Shown here: piece by piece, positions 25,191 to 35,256 of the stretch
Numbering within the stretch: position 1 is the first letter of the stretch
Layout of the letters: every line of letters starts with the position of its first letter
Assembly: GCA_028875575.1 (NCBI GenBank)
Contig: JAPPDF010000042.1
Location: 79,064 to 143,063, forward strand
DNA: 64,000 nucleotides
Reading direction: 5' to 3'
Source of the DNA: Acidobacteriota bacterium
GTDB taxonomy: Bacteria > Acidobacteriota > Terriglobia > Versatilivoradales > Versatilivoraceae
Notes under the pieces: generated by a model
What the model was told of the DNA's origin: nothing
What the model saw: the letters and a program-made list of their open reading frames with translations, nothing else
Databases searched by the model: none
Program-made: the position numbers and the translations under genes

Positions 25191-27881
25191 TCAACTGCAG
25201 CCGCTGGTGGCGCCGCAGTTGAGGCACTTGTAACAGGCGCCGTTGCGCACCATGATGGAGCCGCATTCGGGGCAGGGCGGGGCATCTGCCTGGGTTTGAA
25301 AGACCTGCTTTTCCATATGTTCCATCTGCGTGCTGGTCACGGGAGCCGCCTTCTCCGGTTGGGGTTGATCCTCGACGGTCAGGAATTTCTGGCCGAGCCA
25401 GCGGAAGATGTAGTCCACGATGGACTTGGCAATGGGGATCTGAGGATTGTTGGTGAACCCCGCGGGTTCGAACCGGCTGTGGCTGAACTTGTCGACCAGG
25501 ACTCTCAACGGCACCCCGTACTGCAGGGCCATGGAAATGGATGTGGCTACCGTGTCCATGAGCCCGGAAACCACGGAACCCTGTTTGGCCATGACCACAA
25601 AGATCTCTCCGGGGGTGCCGTCGTCGTACATTCCCACCGTCAGGTACCCGTCGTGGCCGGCGACACTGAACTTATGGGTGATGGCCTGGCGCTCGTCGGG
25701 GAGTCGGAGCCGAGCCGGTCGGGCCGACCCATTCTCTCCTTCCTCCTTGAGACTCGTATTCAGCGGCTGTGACCGCTTGGATCCGTCCCGGTAGATGGCC
25801 AGAGCCTTGAGACCCAGTCGCCAGGCTTCAACGTAGGCTTCCTGAATTTGATCCACCGAGGCTTCCTCGGGCATGTTGACGGTCTTTGAAATGGCGCCCG
25901 AGAGAAAGGGTTGCACGGCCCCCATCATCTTCAAGTGACCCGAGTAGTGAATGGAACGAGCTCCGTTCATGGGTTTGAAAGCACAGTCGAAGACCGGCAG
26001 GTCCGTCTCCTTCAGAAAGGGAGCCCCTTCGATGGTTTCGTTTTCGTCGATGTACTTGATGATTTCGTTGGTTTCTTCCTTGCCGTATCCCAACCGCGTC
26101 AATGCCTCCGGAACGGTCTGATTGACGATCTTGAGCAGGCCGCCGCCGACGAGTTTCTTGTACTTCACCAGGGCGATGTCGGGCTCCACTCCGGTGGTGT
26201 CGCAATCCATCATGAATCCGATGGTTCCGGTCGGCGCCAGCACCGTCACCTGGGAATTCTTGTAGCCGTGCCGCTCTCCCTCGGAAAGAGCATCGCTCCA
26301 ACAGTCCTGGACGGCCTGGTAGAGATCCTGGGGCAGAGCGGAAGCGGGCAGATTGGAGGCGGCAGCGCGGTGTTTGCGAATTACCCTCAACATCGGCTCG
26401 CGATTCAGCGGGAACTCGGCGAAGGGGCCCAGATCATGGGCAATCCTGGCGGAGGTGTGGTAGGCCTCTCCGTGCATGAGGGCCGTGACGGCGCCGGCAT
26501 AGGCGCGGCCGGCATCGCTGTCGTAGGGAAGCCCGGAGGACATGAGCAGGGCTCCCAGGTTGGCATAGCCCAGTCCCAGCGGCCTGAAGTGGTGGCTGTT
26601 TTCGGCAATGGCGGGGGTGGGATAGCTGGCGTTGTCGACGATGATCTCCTGGGCCGTGATCATCACACCCACCGCGTGTTTGAACCGCTCGACATCCAGG
26701 CGACCGTCTCCATTTCTGAATTTCATCAGATTCAGCGACGCCAGGTTGCAGGCAGTGTCATCCAGGAACATATATTCGCTGCAGGGGTTGGAGGCATTGA
26801 TGCGATCGGTGCCGGCGCAGGTATGCCAGTCGTTGACCGTGGTGTCGAACTGGATGCCGGGGTCGCCGCAAACGTGGGCGGACTCCGCCATCATTTGAAG
26901 CAGATTTCGGGCACGGTGATTTTCCACAATCTCACCGGTGGTCACCGCTCGTGTGCTCCATTCGCGGTCTTCGACGGCTGCCTGCATGAACTCGTCGGTG
27001 ACCCGAACGCTGTTGTTTGAATTCTGGAAGAAGACCGAACTATAGGCAGGGCCGTTGAAGGAAGGATCGTATCCCGCCGAGATCAGCGCCCACGCTTTCT
27101 TTTCCTCCTCCTCCTTGCACTTGATGAATTCCACGATGTCGGGATGCTCGGCGTTCAGGATGACCATTTTGGCCGCCCGGCGCGTCTTGCCACCCGACTT
27201 GATGACGCCGGCGAAGGCATCGTAGCCCTTCATGAAGGAGACCGGGCCGGACGCCTCCCCCCCACCGGAAAGCAACTCCTTCGAGGAACGAATCGGGGAG
27301 AGATTGGTGCCGGTGCCGCTTCCCCACTTGAAAAGCATGCCTTCCGTCTTGGCCAGATCCAGAATGGCTTCCATGCGGTCTTCCACCGAGTTGATGAAAC
27401 ATGCCGAGCATTGGGGCTTGGGCTCGATGCCGCAATTGAACCAGACGGGGCTGTTGAATGCCGCCTTTTGGTCGACCAGAAGGTGGGTGAGCTCTGCCTT
27501 GAAGGTGTCGGCGTCTTCGCGTGTGGCGAAATAGCCCCCCTCCTGTCCCCATCGGTGAATAGCGTCCACCACTCTTCCAATGAGCTGGCGCACACTCTTC
27601 TCGCGGCCCCTGCCATTGGTGGATCGCCTGAAGTATTTGGACACCACCACGTTGGTCGCCAGCATGGACCAGCTTTCGGGCACTTCCACATCAGGCTGCT
27701 CGAAGATCACCTCTCCCTTTTCATTGGTGATGCTTGCATCGCGCTTCTCCCACTGAACCTGATCGAAGGGATGCACCCCGGGCTGGGTGTAAACCCGGTC
27801 GAAATGCAGGAGTCTGGTTTCTTCCGACGCACCGGTGGCTGCGGCCGTAGCCGGGCTTCCCGTCTTTGCGTTCAGTAGCAT
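25191..27881 (-). CDS. nrdJ: Adenosylcobalamin-dependent ribonucleoside-diphosphate reductase (class II)
   Basis: An 896-aa class II ribonucleotide reductase. Key marks: FNSPVWFNCG (substrate-binding/redox Cys region), WGSGTGTNLSPIRSS, the radical loop NPCSEYMFLDDTACNLASLN, APTGTIGFMMDCDTTGVEP and a C-terminal zinc-ribbon-like tail with CPECG and CYKCLNCG. The tail cysteines may also serve reductant exchange. Length agrees with the long NrdJ group. It needs B12 but works with or without oxygen. The ATG has AAGGAG upstream; a near-consensus promoter (28023-28050) and a leader of about 130 nt precede it. No nrdA/B or nrdR gene is in the window. Confidence 0.95.
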   Translation of the reverse strand: MLLNAKTGSPATAAATGASEETRLLHFDRVYTQPGVHPFDQVQWEKRDASITNEKGEVIFEQPDVEVPESWSMLATNVVVSKYFRRSTNGRGREKSVRQLIGRVVDAIHRWGQEGGYFATREDADTFKAELTHLLVDQKAAFNSPVWFNCGIEPKPQCSACFINSVEDRMEAILDLAKTEGMLFKWGSGTGTNLSPIRSSKELLSGGGEASGPVSFMKGYDAFAGVIKSGGKTRRAAKMVILNAEHPDIVEFIKCKEEEEKKAWALISAGYDPSFNGPAYSSVFFQNSNNSVRVTDEFMQAAVEDREWSTRAVTTGEIVENHRARNLLQMMAESAHVCGDPGIQFDTTVNDWHTCAGTDRINASNPCSEYMFLDDTACNLASLNLMKFRNGDGRLDVERFKHAVGVMITAQEIIVDNASYPTPAIAENSHHFRPLGLGYANLGALLMSSGLPYDSDAGRAYAGAVTALMHGEAYHTSARIAHDLGPFAEFPLNREPMLRVIRKHRAAASNLPASALPQDLYQAVQDCWSDALSEGERHGYKNSQVTVLAPTGTIGFMMDCDTTGVEPDIALVKYKKLVGGGLLKIVNQTVPEALTRLGYGKEETNEIIKYIDENETIEGAPFLKETDLPVFDCAFKPMNGARSIHYSGHLKMMGAVQPFLSGAISKTVNMPEEASVDQIQEAYVEAWRLGLKALAIYRDGSKRSQPLNTSLKEEGENGSARPARLRLPDERQAITHKFSVAGHDGYLTVGMYDDGTPGEIFVVMAKQGSVVSGLMDTVATSISMALQYGVPLRVLVDKFSHSRFEPAGFTNNPQIPIAKSIVDYIFRWLGQKFLTVEDQPQPEKAAPVTSTQMEHMEKQVFQTQADAPPCPECGSIMVRNGACYKCLNCGATSGCS

Positions 27882-28015
27882 GGAAAGTCTCCTTGATCCT
27901 CTATCAGGACAATGGAATGCAGGCAGGCAATCTGCTCGTCAGGCCGACCTTCGGTGGTGGGGCCGGTACCGATTCGAGCCCGAACTAAACTAGGGGTCCA
28001 TCCGTTCGCTTTGGT
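27882..28015 (-). promoter_or_regulatory. Long 5' leader of nrdJ, possible structured regulatory RNA
   Basis: Between the promoter and ATG lie about 130 nt. On the minus strand they include GGGCTCGAATCGGTACCGGC (with a GGTACC palindrome inside a GGGC/GCCC pairing), the hairpin CCGAAGGTCGG and a possible hairpin GCAGATTGCCTGCCTGC. No cobalamin-riboswitch B12 box is visible. A conserved RNA motif upstream of nrdJ genes has been reported from comparative genomics; whether this matches it could not be tested here. Confidence 0.35.
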
Positions 28016-28022
28016 GAGAGGC

Positions 28023-28050
28023 ATTGTACGCCGGTGAAGTGTCTTGTCAA
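28023..28050 (-). promoter_or_regulatory. nrdJ promoter
   Basis: On the minus strand TTGACA, 16-bp spacer, TACAAT. This is a strong sigma-70 candidate about 142 bp upstream of the nrdJ start codon. Confidence 0.7.
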
Positions 28051-28222
28051 GCATTATCACGGTTTTTTGCACAAAATGATGGACCCTTCACCCGACCGGC
28101 AACTAAATGTTGTGCACCCGTTTCATTCCCACAAATCCCTCGCAGAGCCCGGATACCATGGGAAAGTCCGGAGCGGCTACCGTGTCTGCCCATTGAAAAT
28201 GAAGGGTTTGAGACACGGTTGT

Positions 28223-28303
28223 TGCTGGCCTCAATCACTCCCCCCTGGAGGGGGAGTCGGTGAGACAAGGGCTCCGCCCGCAGTCGAACCGGTGGGGGGG
28301 GAC
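28223..28303 (+). repeat. CTCCCCC-GGGGGAG palindromic dispersed repeat, copy 1
   Basis: Reads GCTGGCCTCAATCACTCCCC, CCTGGAGGGGGAGTCGGTGA, GACAAGGGC and ends near CGAACCGGTGGGGG. The minus strand at 59806-59889 is nearly identical through GACAAGGGC; a variant is at 59906-59975. The central CTCCCCCCTNGAGGGGGAG forms a hairpin. Confidence 0.75.
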
Positions 28304-28375
28304 GGAACTAGCAAGATCGTCAGATAGGAGATTCTGCCTGCAGTTGAGCCGGAGGGGTAACGCGGTGTTCCCTGC

Positions 28376-28466
28376 TTTTTTGTGGAGGCGTCGCCTTCGG
28401 GGACGGGTGCTTTCAATGCGCCGCATACGCGGCTGGGTTGGCGCGGAACCAGACGACCCCGGGTTG
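28376..28466 (+). repeat. Direct duplication, unit A
   Basis: Ends in CGCCGCATACGCGGCTGGGT then TGGCGCGGAACCAGACGACC and CCGGGTTG. Unit B (28566-28656) has the same order with few changes; the two starts are 190 bp apart. Confidence 0.65.
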
Positions 28467-28565
28467 CGTTGGGCTTCAATCTGGAAAGGTTGTTCGTCGT
28501 CCAGCGGCGCAACCATCGCCTCGCCGAAGCAACGACAGCGGTAAGAGGTGACGTGGGACGGCTTT

Positions 28566-28656
28566 TCTTTGGGGAAGCAGTGCGTTTCCGAAGGGGCGCT
28601 TTCTATTCGCCGCATTCGCGGCTGGGTTGGCGCAGAACTCAGACGACCCCGGGTTG
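28566..28656 (+). repeat. Direct duplication, unit B
   Basis: Ends in CGCCGCATTCGCGGCTGGGT then TGGCGCAGAACTCAGACGAC and CCCGGGTTG, matching unit A (28376-28466). Unit B runs straight into the REP-like element at 28640-28706. Confidence 0.65.
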
Positions 28657-28706
28657 ACACCCGGGGCTACCGTGAGCCGCAGCTACGCTGCTCTATAGGG
28701 ATGGCC
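28640..28706 (+). repeat. REP-like repeat, partner of 25101-25160
   Basis: GACCCCGGGTTGACACCCGG, GGCTACCGTGAGCCGCAGCT and ACGCTGCTCTATAGGGATGG. Inverted relative to the copy downstream of nrdJ. Confidence 0.75.
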
Positions 28707-28924
28707 CGTAGGTGGCGTCTCGCCAGGTAACCCACGTCAACCGCAGCATTCGCAGCTCTCCCCAAACCCACAACGCTGCAAGAGGAAACGTGTTTTTCTA
28801 TTTGGAATATGCCCCGGGCCAGGGCCCGGGGGAGTCATCGGGAGACGTCACGTAGGGGAGTTGAGCCGCGAATGCGGCGACAAAACGTAGCCACGGCCCG
28901 GGACGAGCCATTGGGACGCGGACG

Positions 28925-30811
<1,887 letters not shown>

Positions 30812-30924
30812 CTATTTTCAATAGATTGCAATTAAAAGTGCGGACCGAAACCGGTGGATGATTGTCTGCCGTTTGCGTGAATCATACCACAAGATTGACA
30901 AAGCCCTGACCCGAAACTAAGATG

Positions 30925-30948
30925 GGCCGCCGCTGCTGATAGGCGGCC
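30925..30948. promoter_or_regulatory. Perfect inverted repeat upstream of the aldehyde dehydrogenase gene
   Basis: GGCCGCC and GGCGGCC separated by 10 bp, in the thiC/ALDH divergent intergenic region. No T-run follows on either strand, so an operator is more likely than a terminator. Confidence 0.3.
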
Positions 30949-30993
30949 GGCCGGTCGAAAAAAGATGCCGTCGAGCCATGATCGGAGGGAAGC

Positions 30994-32451
30994 ATGTCGG
31001 AGACATTCGGGAACTTCATTGCCGGTGAGTGGGTGGAAAGCCCTTCTGGGAAATCGTTCGAGAGTATCAATCCGGCCGACACCCGGGAAGTGGTGGCACG
31101 CTACCAGGCGTCCACGGCGGCTGACGTGAAGCAGGCGCTGGAGGCCGCCGGCCAGGCTCAGCAGGCCTGGGCCGAGATGCCGGCCCCCTTGCGCGGCACC
31201 ATCCTCATGCGGTCCGCCGAGTTGCTGGAAAAGCGGGCCGAGCAGGTGGCGACCGAGATGACCCGCGAAGAGGGGAAAACGCTGCCGGAGGCTCGGGGGG
31301 AAGTGGGCCGCGCCGTCAACATCCTGCGCTATTTCGGGGCCGAGGGCGCCAGGCTCAGCGGCGAAACGGTACCCTCGGAACGAGACGGCGTCTTCGGCTA
31401 CACCTTCCGCAAGCCGCTGGGCGTGGTGTCCCTGCTGACTCCCTGGAATTTCCCCATTGCCATTCCGGTTTGGAAGATAGCCCCGGCGCTGGTTGCCGGA
31501 AACAGCCTGGTCATCAAACCGGCCTCGCTGGCGCCGCTGTGCACGGTGCGAGTGGCCGAGGTGCTGCACGAGGCCGGCTTGCCCAAGGGCGTGCTGAATG
31601 TGGTCACCGGGTCCGGGGCGGCCATCGGCGATGAGCTGATCGCCAATCCCCTGGTCAAGGCGGTCTCCTTTACCGGGTCCTGCGAGGTCGGCAACGGGAT
31701 CCAACGTCAGACGGCTCCGCGGGGAATCAAGACCCAGTTGGAAATGGGCGGGAAGAACCCCACCATCGTGCTCCGGGACGCCGACCTGGACCAGGCTGCC
31801 GACGTGGTGGTCAACGGCGCATTCTTTTCAACCGGACAGAAATGCACCGCCACCAGTCGAGCCCTGGTGGAGAAGCCGGTTTTCGACGAGTTCGTGAGGT
31901 TGCTGGTGGAGAAAACCGAGAATCTGAAAGTCGGCGACGGTCTCCGGCAGGGGATCCAGATGGGACCGTGCGTCGACGAGAATCAGATGAACACCGTCCT
32001 GGACTACATCGGGGTCGGCCGGCAGGAAGGAGCGCGCCTGCTGTGCGGGGGCGGGCGACTGACCGGTCCGGAATGGGACAAGGGCTACTTCGTGCAACCC
32101 ACCATCTTTTCCGAGGTGTCGCCGGATATGAGGATTGCCCAGGAAGAGATTTTCGGCCCGGTGCTGGCTCTCTTTGCGGTCGAAGACCTCGACGAAGCCA
32201 TCGAGCTCGCCAACCGGGTCCAGTTCGGGCTGTCGGCGTCGATTCTGACCAACAGGATCGATCAGGCCTTCAACTACATCAACCGCATCGAAGCCGGCTT
32301 GATTATCGTCAACCTGCCCTCGGCCGGGGTGGAGTATCAACTGCCCTTTGGAGGCACCAAGGCTTCCAGCACGGGCTATCGGGAGCAGGGCAGCGTGGCC
32401 ATCGACTTCTATTCGGAGCTGCGGACGGTCTACCTGAAGCACCGGATCTGA
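30994..32451 (+). CDS. NAD(P)-dependent aldehyde dehydrogenase (ketoglutarate-semialdehyde-dehydrogenase-like)
   Basis: A 485-aa ALDH-superfamily enzyme. Marks: TPWNFPIAIPVWKIAPALVA (cofactor-binding strand), KPASLAP, FTGSCEVG (Rossmann), catalytic Glu in LEMGGKNP, catalytic Cys in FFSTGQKCTATSR, and EEIFGPVLALF. C-terminal PFGGTKASSTGYREQG is as in alpha-ketoglutaric semialdehyde and related aldehyde dehydrogenases. The natural substrate cannot be decided from sequence. GGAGGGAAGC precedes the ATG. It is divergent from thiC and convergent with the DUF1080 gene. Confidence 0.9.
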   Translation: MSETFGNFIAGEWVESPSGKSFESINPADTREVVARYQASTAADVKQALEAAGQAQQAWAEMPAPLRGTILMRSAELLEKRAEQVATEMTREEGKTLPEARGEVGRAVNILRYFGAEGARLSGETVPSERDGVFGYTFRKPLGVVSLLTPWNFPIAIPVWKIAPALVAGNSLVIKPASLAPLCTVRVAEVLHEAGLPKGVLNVVTGSGAAIGDELIANPLVKAVSFTGSCEVGNGIQRQTAPRGIKTQLEMGGKNPTIVLRDADLDQAADVVVNGAFFSTGQKCTATSRALVEKPVFDEFVRLLVEKTENLKVGDGLRQGIQMGPCVDENQMNTVLDYIGVGRQEGARLLCGGGRLTGPEWDKGYFVQPTIFSEVSPDMRIAQEEIFGPVLALFAVEDLDEAIELANRVQFGLSASILTNRIDQAFNYINRIEAGLIIVNLPSAGVEYQLPFGGTKASSTGYREQGSVAIDFYSELRTVYLKHRI

Positions 32452-32462
32452 GGACGTTCCAC

Positions 32463-33077
32463 CTATTCGATCTCCCGGATGTAGAGGTCCTTGAAGCGCA
32501 TTTTGCCTTCGCCGCCGCTGTGGAGCTGCAGTGCGATGACTCCGTCGAAATAGCGGGGGGCAGGATCCTTGTAGTCCACGGCCCGCACACCGTTGAGAAA
32601 GGTCACCACCCGATTGCCCAACACCGAAAAGGAAATATCGTTCCACTCTCCCGGTTTCAGGGCCGCCTCTCCGGCTGGGCCGGGCTTGACCAGCCATCCC
32701 CGGCCGCCGCTCTCGTAGAGTCCTCCGGTGTGCATGCCCGGGTTGGGGTCCACCTCCACCTGAACCCCCTTGATGTCGACTCCCTGCAGGGTCGAATGGT
32801 AGAAGATGCCGCTGTTGCCGGTTCCTTCACCCTTGAATTTGGCTCTGAGCTCAAAGTTCTTGTAGGTCCTGGTTGTGGCCAGATAACCGTATTTCTGGGT
32901 CAGGGCTTCTCCCAGGATCTCGCCGTCTTCGACGGTCCATTTCTCCTGGCCGTGCTCCTGCCAGCCACTCAGGTCCCGGCCGTTGAAGAGGGCAATCCAG
33001 GCAGGGTTCTCTTCGGGCTGCGCGCTTTGAGGCCACAGGAACCACACCAGCAGAAAGGGAATCCAGAATCGTTTCAT
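32463..33077 (-). CDS. Secreted DUF1080 (3-keto-disaccharide hydrolase-like) protein
   Basis: A 204-aa exported protein: signal peptide MKRFWIPFLLVWFLWPQSAQ, then a concanavalin-like jelly roll with ALFNGRDLSGW, WTVEDGEILGE, FELRAKFKGEGTGNSGIFYH, WNDISFSVLGNRVVTFLNG and IALQLHSGGEGKMRFKDLYI. These motifs define DUF1080, some members of which hydrolyse 3-keto-glycosides. Such proteins are abundant in Planctomycetota, Verrucomicrobiota and Acidobacteriota. ATG 33077 is chosen with GGAGGTG upstream; a longer ORF would add a non-secretory leader. No 3-keto-sugar dehydrogenase gene is adjacent. Confidence 0.88.
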   Translation of the reverse strand: MKRFWIPFLLVWFLWPQSAQPEENPAWIALFNGRDLSGWQEHGQEKWTVEDGEILGEALTQKYGYLATTRTYKNFELRAKFKGEGTGNSGIFYHSTLQGVDIKGVQVEVDPNPGMHTGGLYESGGRGWLVKPGPAGEAALKPGEWNDISFSVLGNRVVTFLNGVRAVDYKDPAPRYFDGVIALQLHSGGEGKMRFKDLYIREIE

Positions 33078-33354
33078 GGTGACACCTCCGCGACAACGGT
33101 TGCCGGCGGCCGACCTGCTCCGCCCGCATGCCCCGAACCCGGAGTGACTCCCGGACGTCGGGGTTGCGTTATGACTGGCCTTCATTGAGCCAGGATGATT
33201 GCTTCATGATAGCAGACATACGGCTCGGGAAATCCCCGGTAGGCGTGGATTTTCATCTCGCTTTTTTGGGCAGGCGGCTCGTTGACAGCCACTTTCGGGA
33301 TAAGCTAATTTCTGAATTCCGCCGTGTTGGAGATTCAAGTCCCCTGGAATTCTC

Positions 33355-34149
33355 ATGCGAATCCTGACTTGCCTCAAACAGGTTCCCGAACGGGACTCCC
33401 GCTACAAGCTGAACCAGGACGGCTCCAGGGTCCTGGAGGAGGACCTGGTCTTCGAAACCAACGAGAGCGACCTCTACGCCCTGGAGGAAGCCCTCCGTTT
33501 GAAAGAGCAATTGGGAGGTGAAGTGGCGGCGCTTTCCCTGGGGCCCGACCGTGTCTCCAAGGTCCTGCGCAACGCCCTGGCCATGGGAGCCGACAGGGCC
33601 ATCCACCTGAAGGGGGAGGCATTCGAAGGTGGGGATGCCTGGGGTACGGCCCAGGCCATCGCCGCTGCCGTCGCCCCGGAGGACTATGACCTGGTGCTCA
33701 CCGGCGTGCAGTCGGAGGACATGGCTTTCGCTCAGACGGGCGTCGTCCTGTCTCAGATCCTGGGATGGACCTGCGCCACCATCGTGTTGGAGATCGCCTA
33801 CGAGGGCCAGACCGGCACGATTCAGGTGAAACGGGAACTGGAGAGCAATGTCTTCGAGCGCGTCGAGCTTCCGCTACCCGCGGTCCTGACCATTCAGTCG
33901 GGAAGTCACCCGATCCGCTATGCCACCCTGAGAGGGATCATGCAAGCCAAGAAAAAGGAGTACCGTGTGCTGACGGTCTCGGACCTGGGACTCGCCGCGG
34001 AGACTGTGGGCGAGGTGGCCGCCAAGGTCACGCACCACCGATTGCTGGCGCCCGAAAGGAAAAAACAGACGGTGATGATCGAGGGCGGAGCTGAAGAGGC
34101 GGCCCGGACGCTGGTGGACAAGCTGGTCAACGAAATCGGAGTGATTTAG
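33355..34149 (+). CDS. etfB: Electron transfer flavoprotein beta subunit
   Basis: A 264-aa EtfB, the AMP- and FAD-contacting subunit of the flavoprotein carrying electrons from acyl-CoA and other dehydrogenases to the quinone pool. Marks: MRILTCLKQVPERDSRYKL, FETNESDLYALEEALRLKE, ALAMGADRAIHL, LVLTGVQSEDMAFAQTGVVL and the ETF-beta signature region VKRELESNVFERVELPLPAV. Start codon is preceded by a weak site. The alpha subunit follows 88 bp later. No acyl-CoA dehydrogenase or ETF:quinone oxidoreductase gene lies in the window. Confidence 0.94.
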   Translation: MRILTCLKQVPERDSRYKLNQDGSRVLEEDLVFETNESDLYALEEALRLKEQLGGEVAALSLGPDRVSKVLRNALAMGADRAIHLKGEAFEGGDAWGTAQAIAAAVAPEDYDLVLTGVQSEDMAFAQTGVVLSQILGWTCATIVLEIAYEGQTGTIQVKRELESNVFERVELPLPAVLTIQSGSHPIRYATLRGIMQAKKKEYRVLTVSDLGLAAETVGEVAAKVTHHRLLAPERKKQTVMIEGGAEEAARTLVDKLVNEIGVI

Positions 34150-34237
34150 CCCCGTTGGCCGATGGAGCCGAACGTTTCGGACGGCCCGGCGATTCGAGAG
34201 ACGCCAACAGCATCCGTCGGAGAAGGAAAATCGGACC

Positions 34238-35224
34238 ATGACAAGCAGGATCGTCGTTTTGGGCGAACACCGGGACGGCCGGCTGAAGAAGATTTCCTGG
34301 GAGGCGATCGGCCTGGGCCGCAAGCTCTCAGCCGCGCTCGGGAAGGAGGTGTGCCTGGCCCTGGTGGGGAGCGATATCGAAAGCCTGGCTCGCGAGGTTT
34401 CCGGGCGGAGCGGCCTGGAGGTAGTGGCCTTGGCCAATGAGCACTGCCGGCACTACACGCCCGAAGCCTACTGCGAGGTTCTGGCGGAGTTCGCCAGGCG
34501 GGACAATCCCTATCTGCTGCTCCTGGGCCACACCTATCAGACCATGGATTTTGCTCCCAAGCTGGCGACCATGCTGGATCGGGGCTTGATCCCCAACTGT
34601 GTCGATTTCCGCTCCACGGGCGGCCAACTCCTGTGGGTGCGCCAGGTGTTCAACGGCAAGCTCAACCTGGAGGTGAGTCCCAAGGGGGATCCCCCCTACC
34701 TGGTATCGCTGCAGCAGGGGGCATTCCCCGCCTCGGAGGAGGATCTGAAAGCCCCGCCACGGGTCGAGCACCGCCGGGCCGGCGTGGCTGACGAGGTGCT
34801 TCGCAGGAAGCTGCTGGAAGTCATGGAGGCGGTTCAGACCAAGGTGGATTTGAGCCAGGCGGAGATCATCGTCGCCGGAGGGCGGGGTTTGGGCAGCAAG
34901 GAAAAGTTCCAGTTGATTCTCGACCTGGCTTCGGCCCTGGGGGCGGGAGTGGGGGCCTCCCGGCCGGTAACCGACGGCGGCTGGCTGCCCAAGGAGCATC
35001 AAATCGGCAGTTCGGGCCAGACCGTCACGCCCAGGCTCTATATTGCCTGCGGGATTTCAGGGGCCATCCAGCACCTGGTGGGCATGTCCAACTCGGGCTG
35101 CATCGTCGCCATCAACAAGGACCCCTATGCTCCCATCTTCCAGGTGGCCGACTATGGGATCGTCGGAGACGTCTTTCAGGTCGTTCCCAAGTTGATCGAG
35201 ATCGCCAGGGAAATGCGGCCATAG
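34238..35224 (+). CDS. etfA: Electron transfer flavoprotein alpha subunit
   Basis: A 328-aa EtfA. The N-terminal domain is adenine-nucleotide-alpha-hydrolase-like; the C-terminal FAD domain has IIVAGGRGLGSKEKFQLILD, GAGVGASRPVTDGGWLP, QIGSSGQTVTPRLYIACGIS, GAIQHLVG and INKDPYAPIFQVADYGIVGD, all standard FAD-binding and subunit-contact motifs. GAGAAGGAAAATCGGACC precedes the ATG. Partner of etfB directly upstream. Confidence 0.95.
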   Translation: MTSRIVVLGEHRDGRLKKISWEAIGLGRKLSAALGKEVCLALVGSDIESLAREVSGRSGLEVVALANEHCRHYTPEAYCEVLAEFARRDNPYLLLLGHTYQTMDFAPKLATMLDRGLIPNCVDFRSTGGQLLWVRQVFNGKLNLEVSPKGDPPYLVSLQQGAFPASEEDLKAPPRVEHRRAGVADEVLRRKLLEVMEAVQTKVDLSQAEIIVAGGRGLGSKEKFQLILDLASALGAGVGASRPVTDGGWLPKEHQIGSSGQTVTPRLYIACGISGAIQHLVGMSNSGCIVAINKDPYAPIFQVADYGIVGDVFQVVPKLIEIAREMRP

Positions 35225-35256
35225 CCCAGGACCAGGCCTCCGACCCCAGGTTTTCC

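Larger units (their letters stand above)
28051..28924. other. Repeat-rich gene-free interval between nrdJ and thiC
   Basis: About 870 bp upstream of the nrdJ promoter and downstream of thiC. I see no credible gene; open frames here are short and follow the repeats. It carries the CTCCCCC/GGGGGAG repeat (28223-28303), a direct duplication of about 90 bp (28376-28466 and 28566-28656), the REP-like element (28640-28706) and a GCCCCGGGCCAGGGCCCGGG hairpin near 28811-28830. Confidence 0.6.

Noticed and set aside
27882..28050. Cobalamin riboswitch or a tRNA gene in the nrdJ leader
   Set aside because: No B12-box sequence; a TCGAAT stretch followed by CCACCA resembles a tRNA 3' end but no matching acceptor, D or anticodon arm exists.
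28376..28656. CRISPR array
   Set aside because: Only two related units of about 90 bp with no short regular repeat-spacer pattern and no cas genes.
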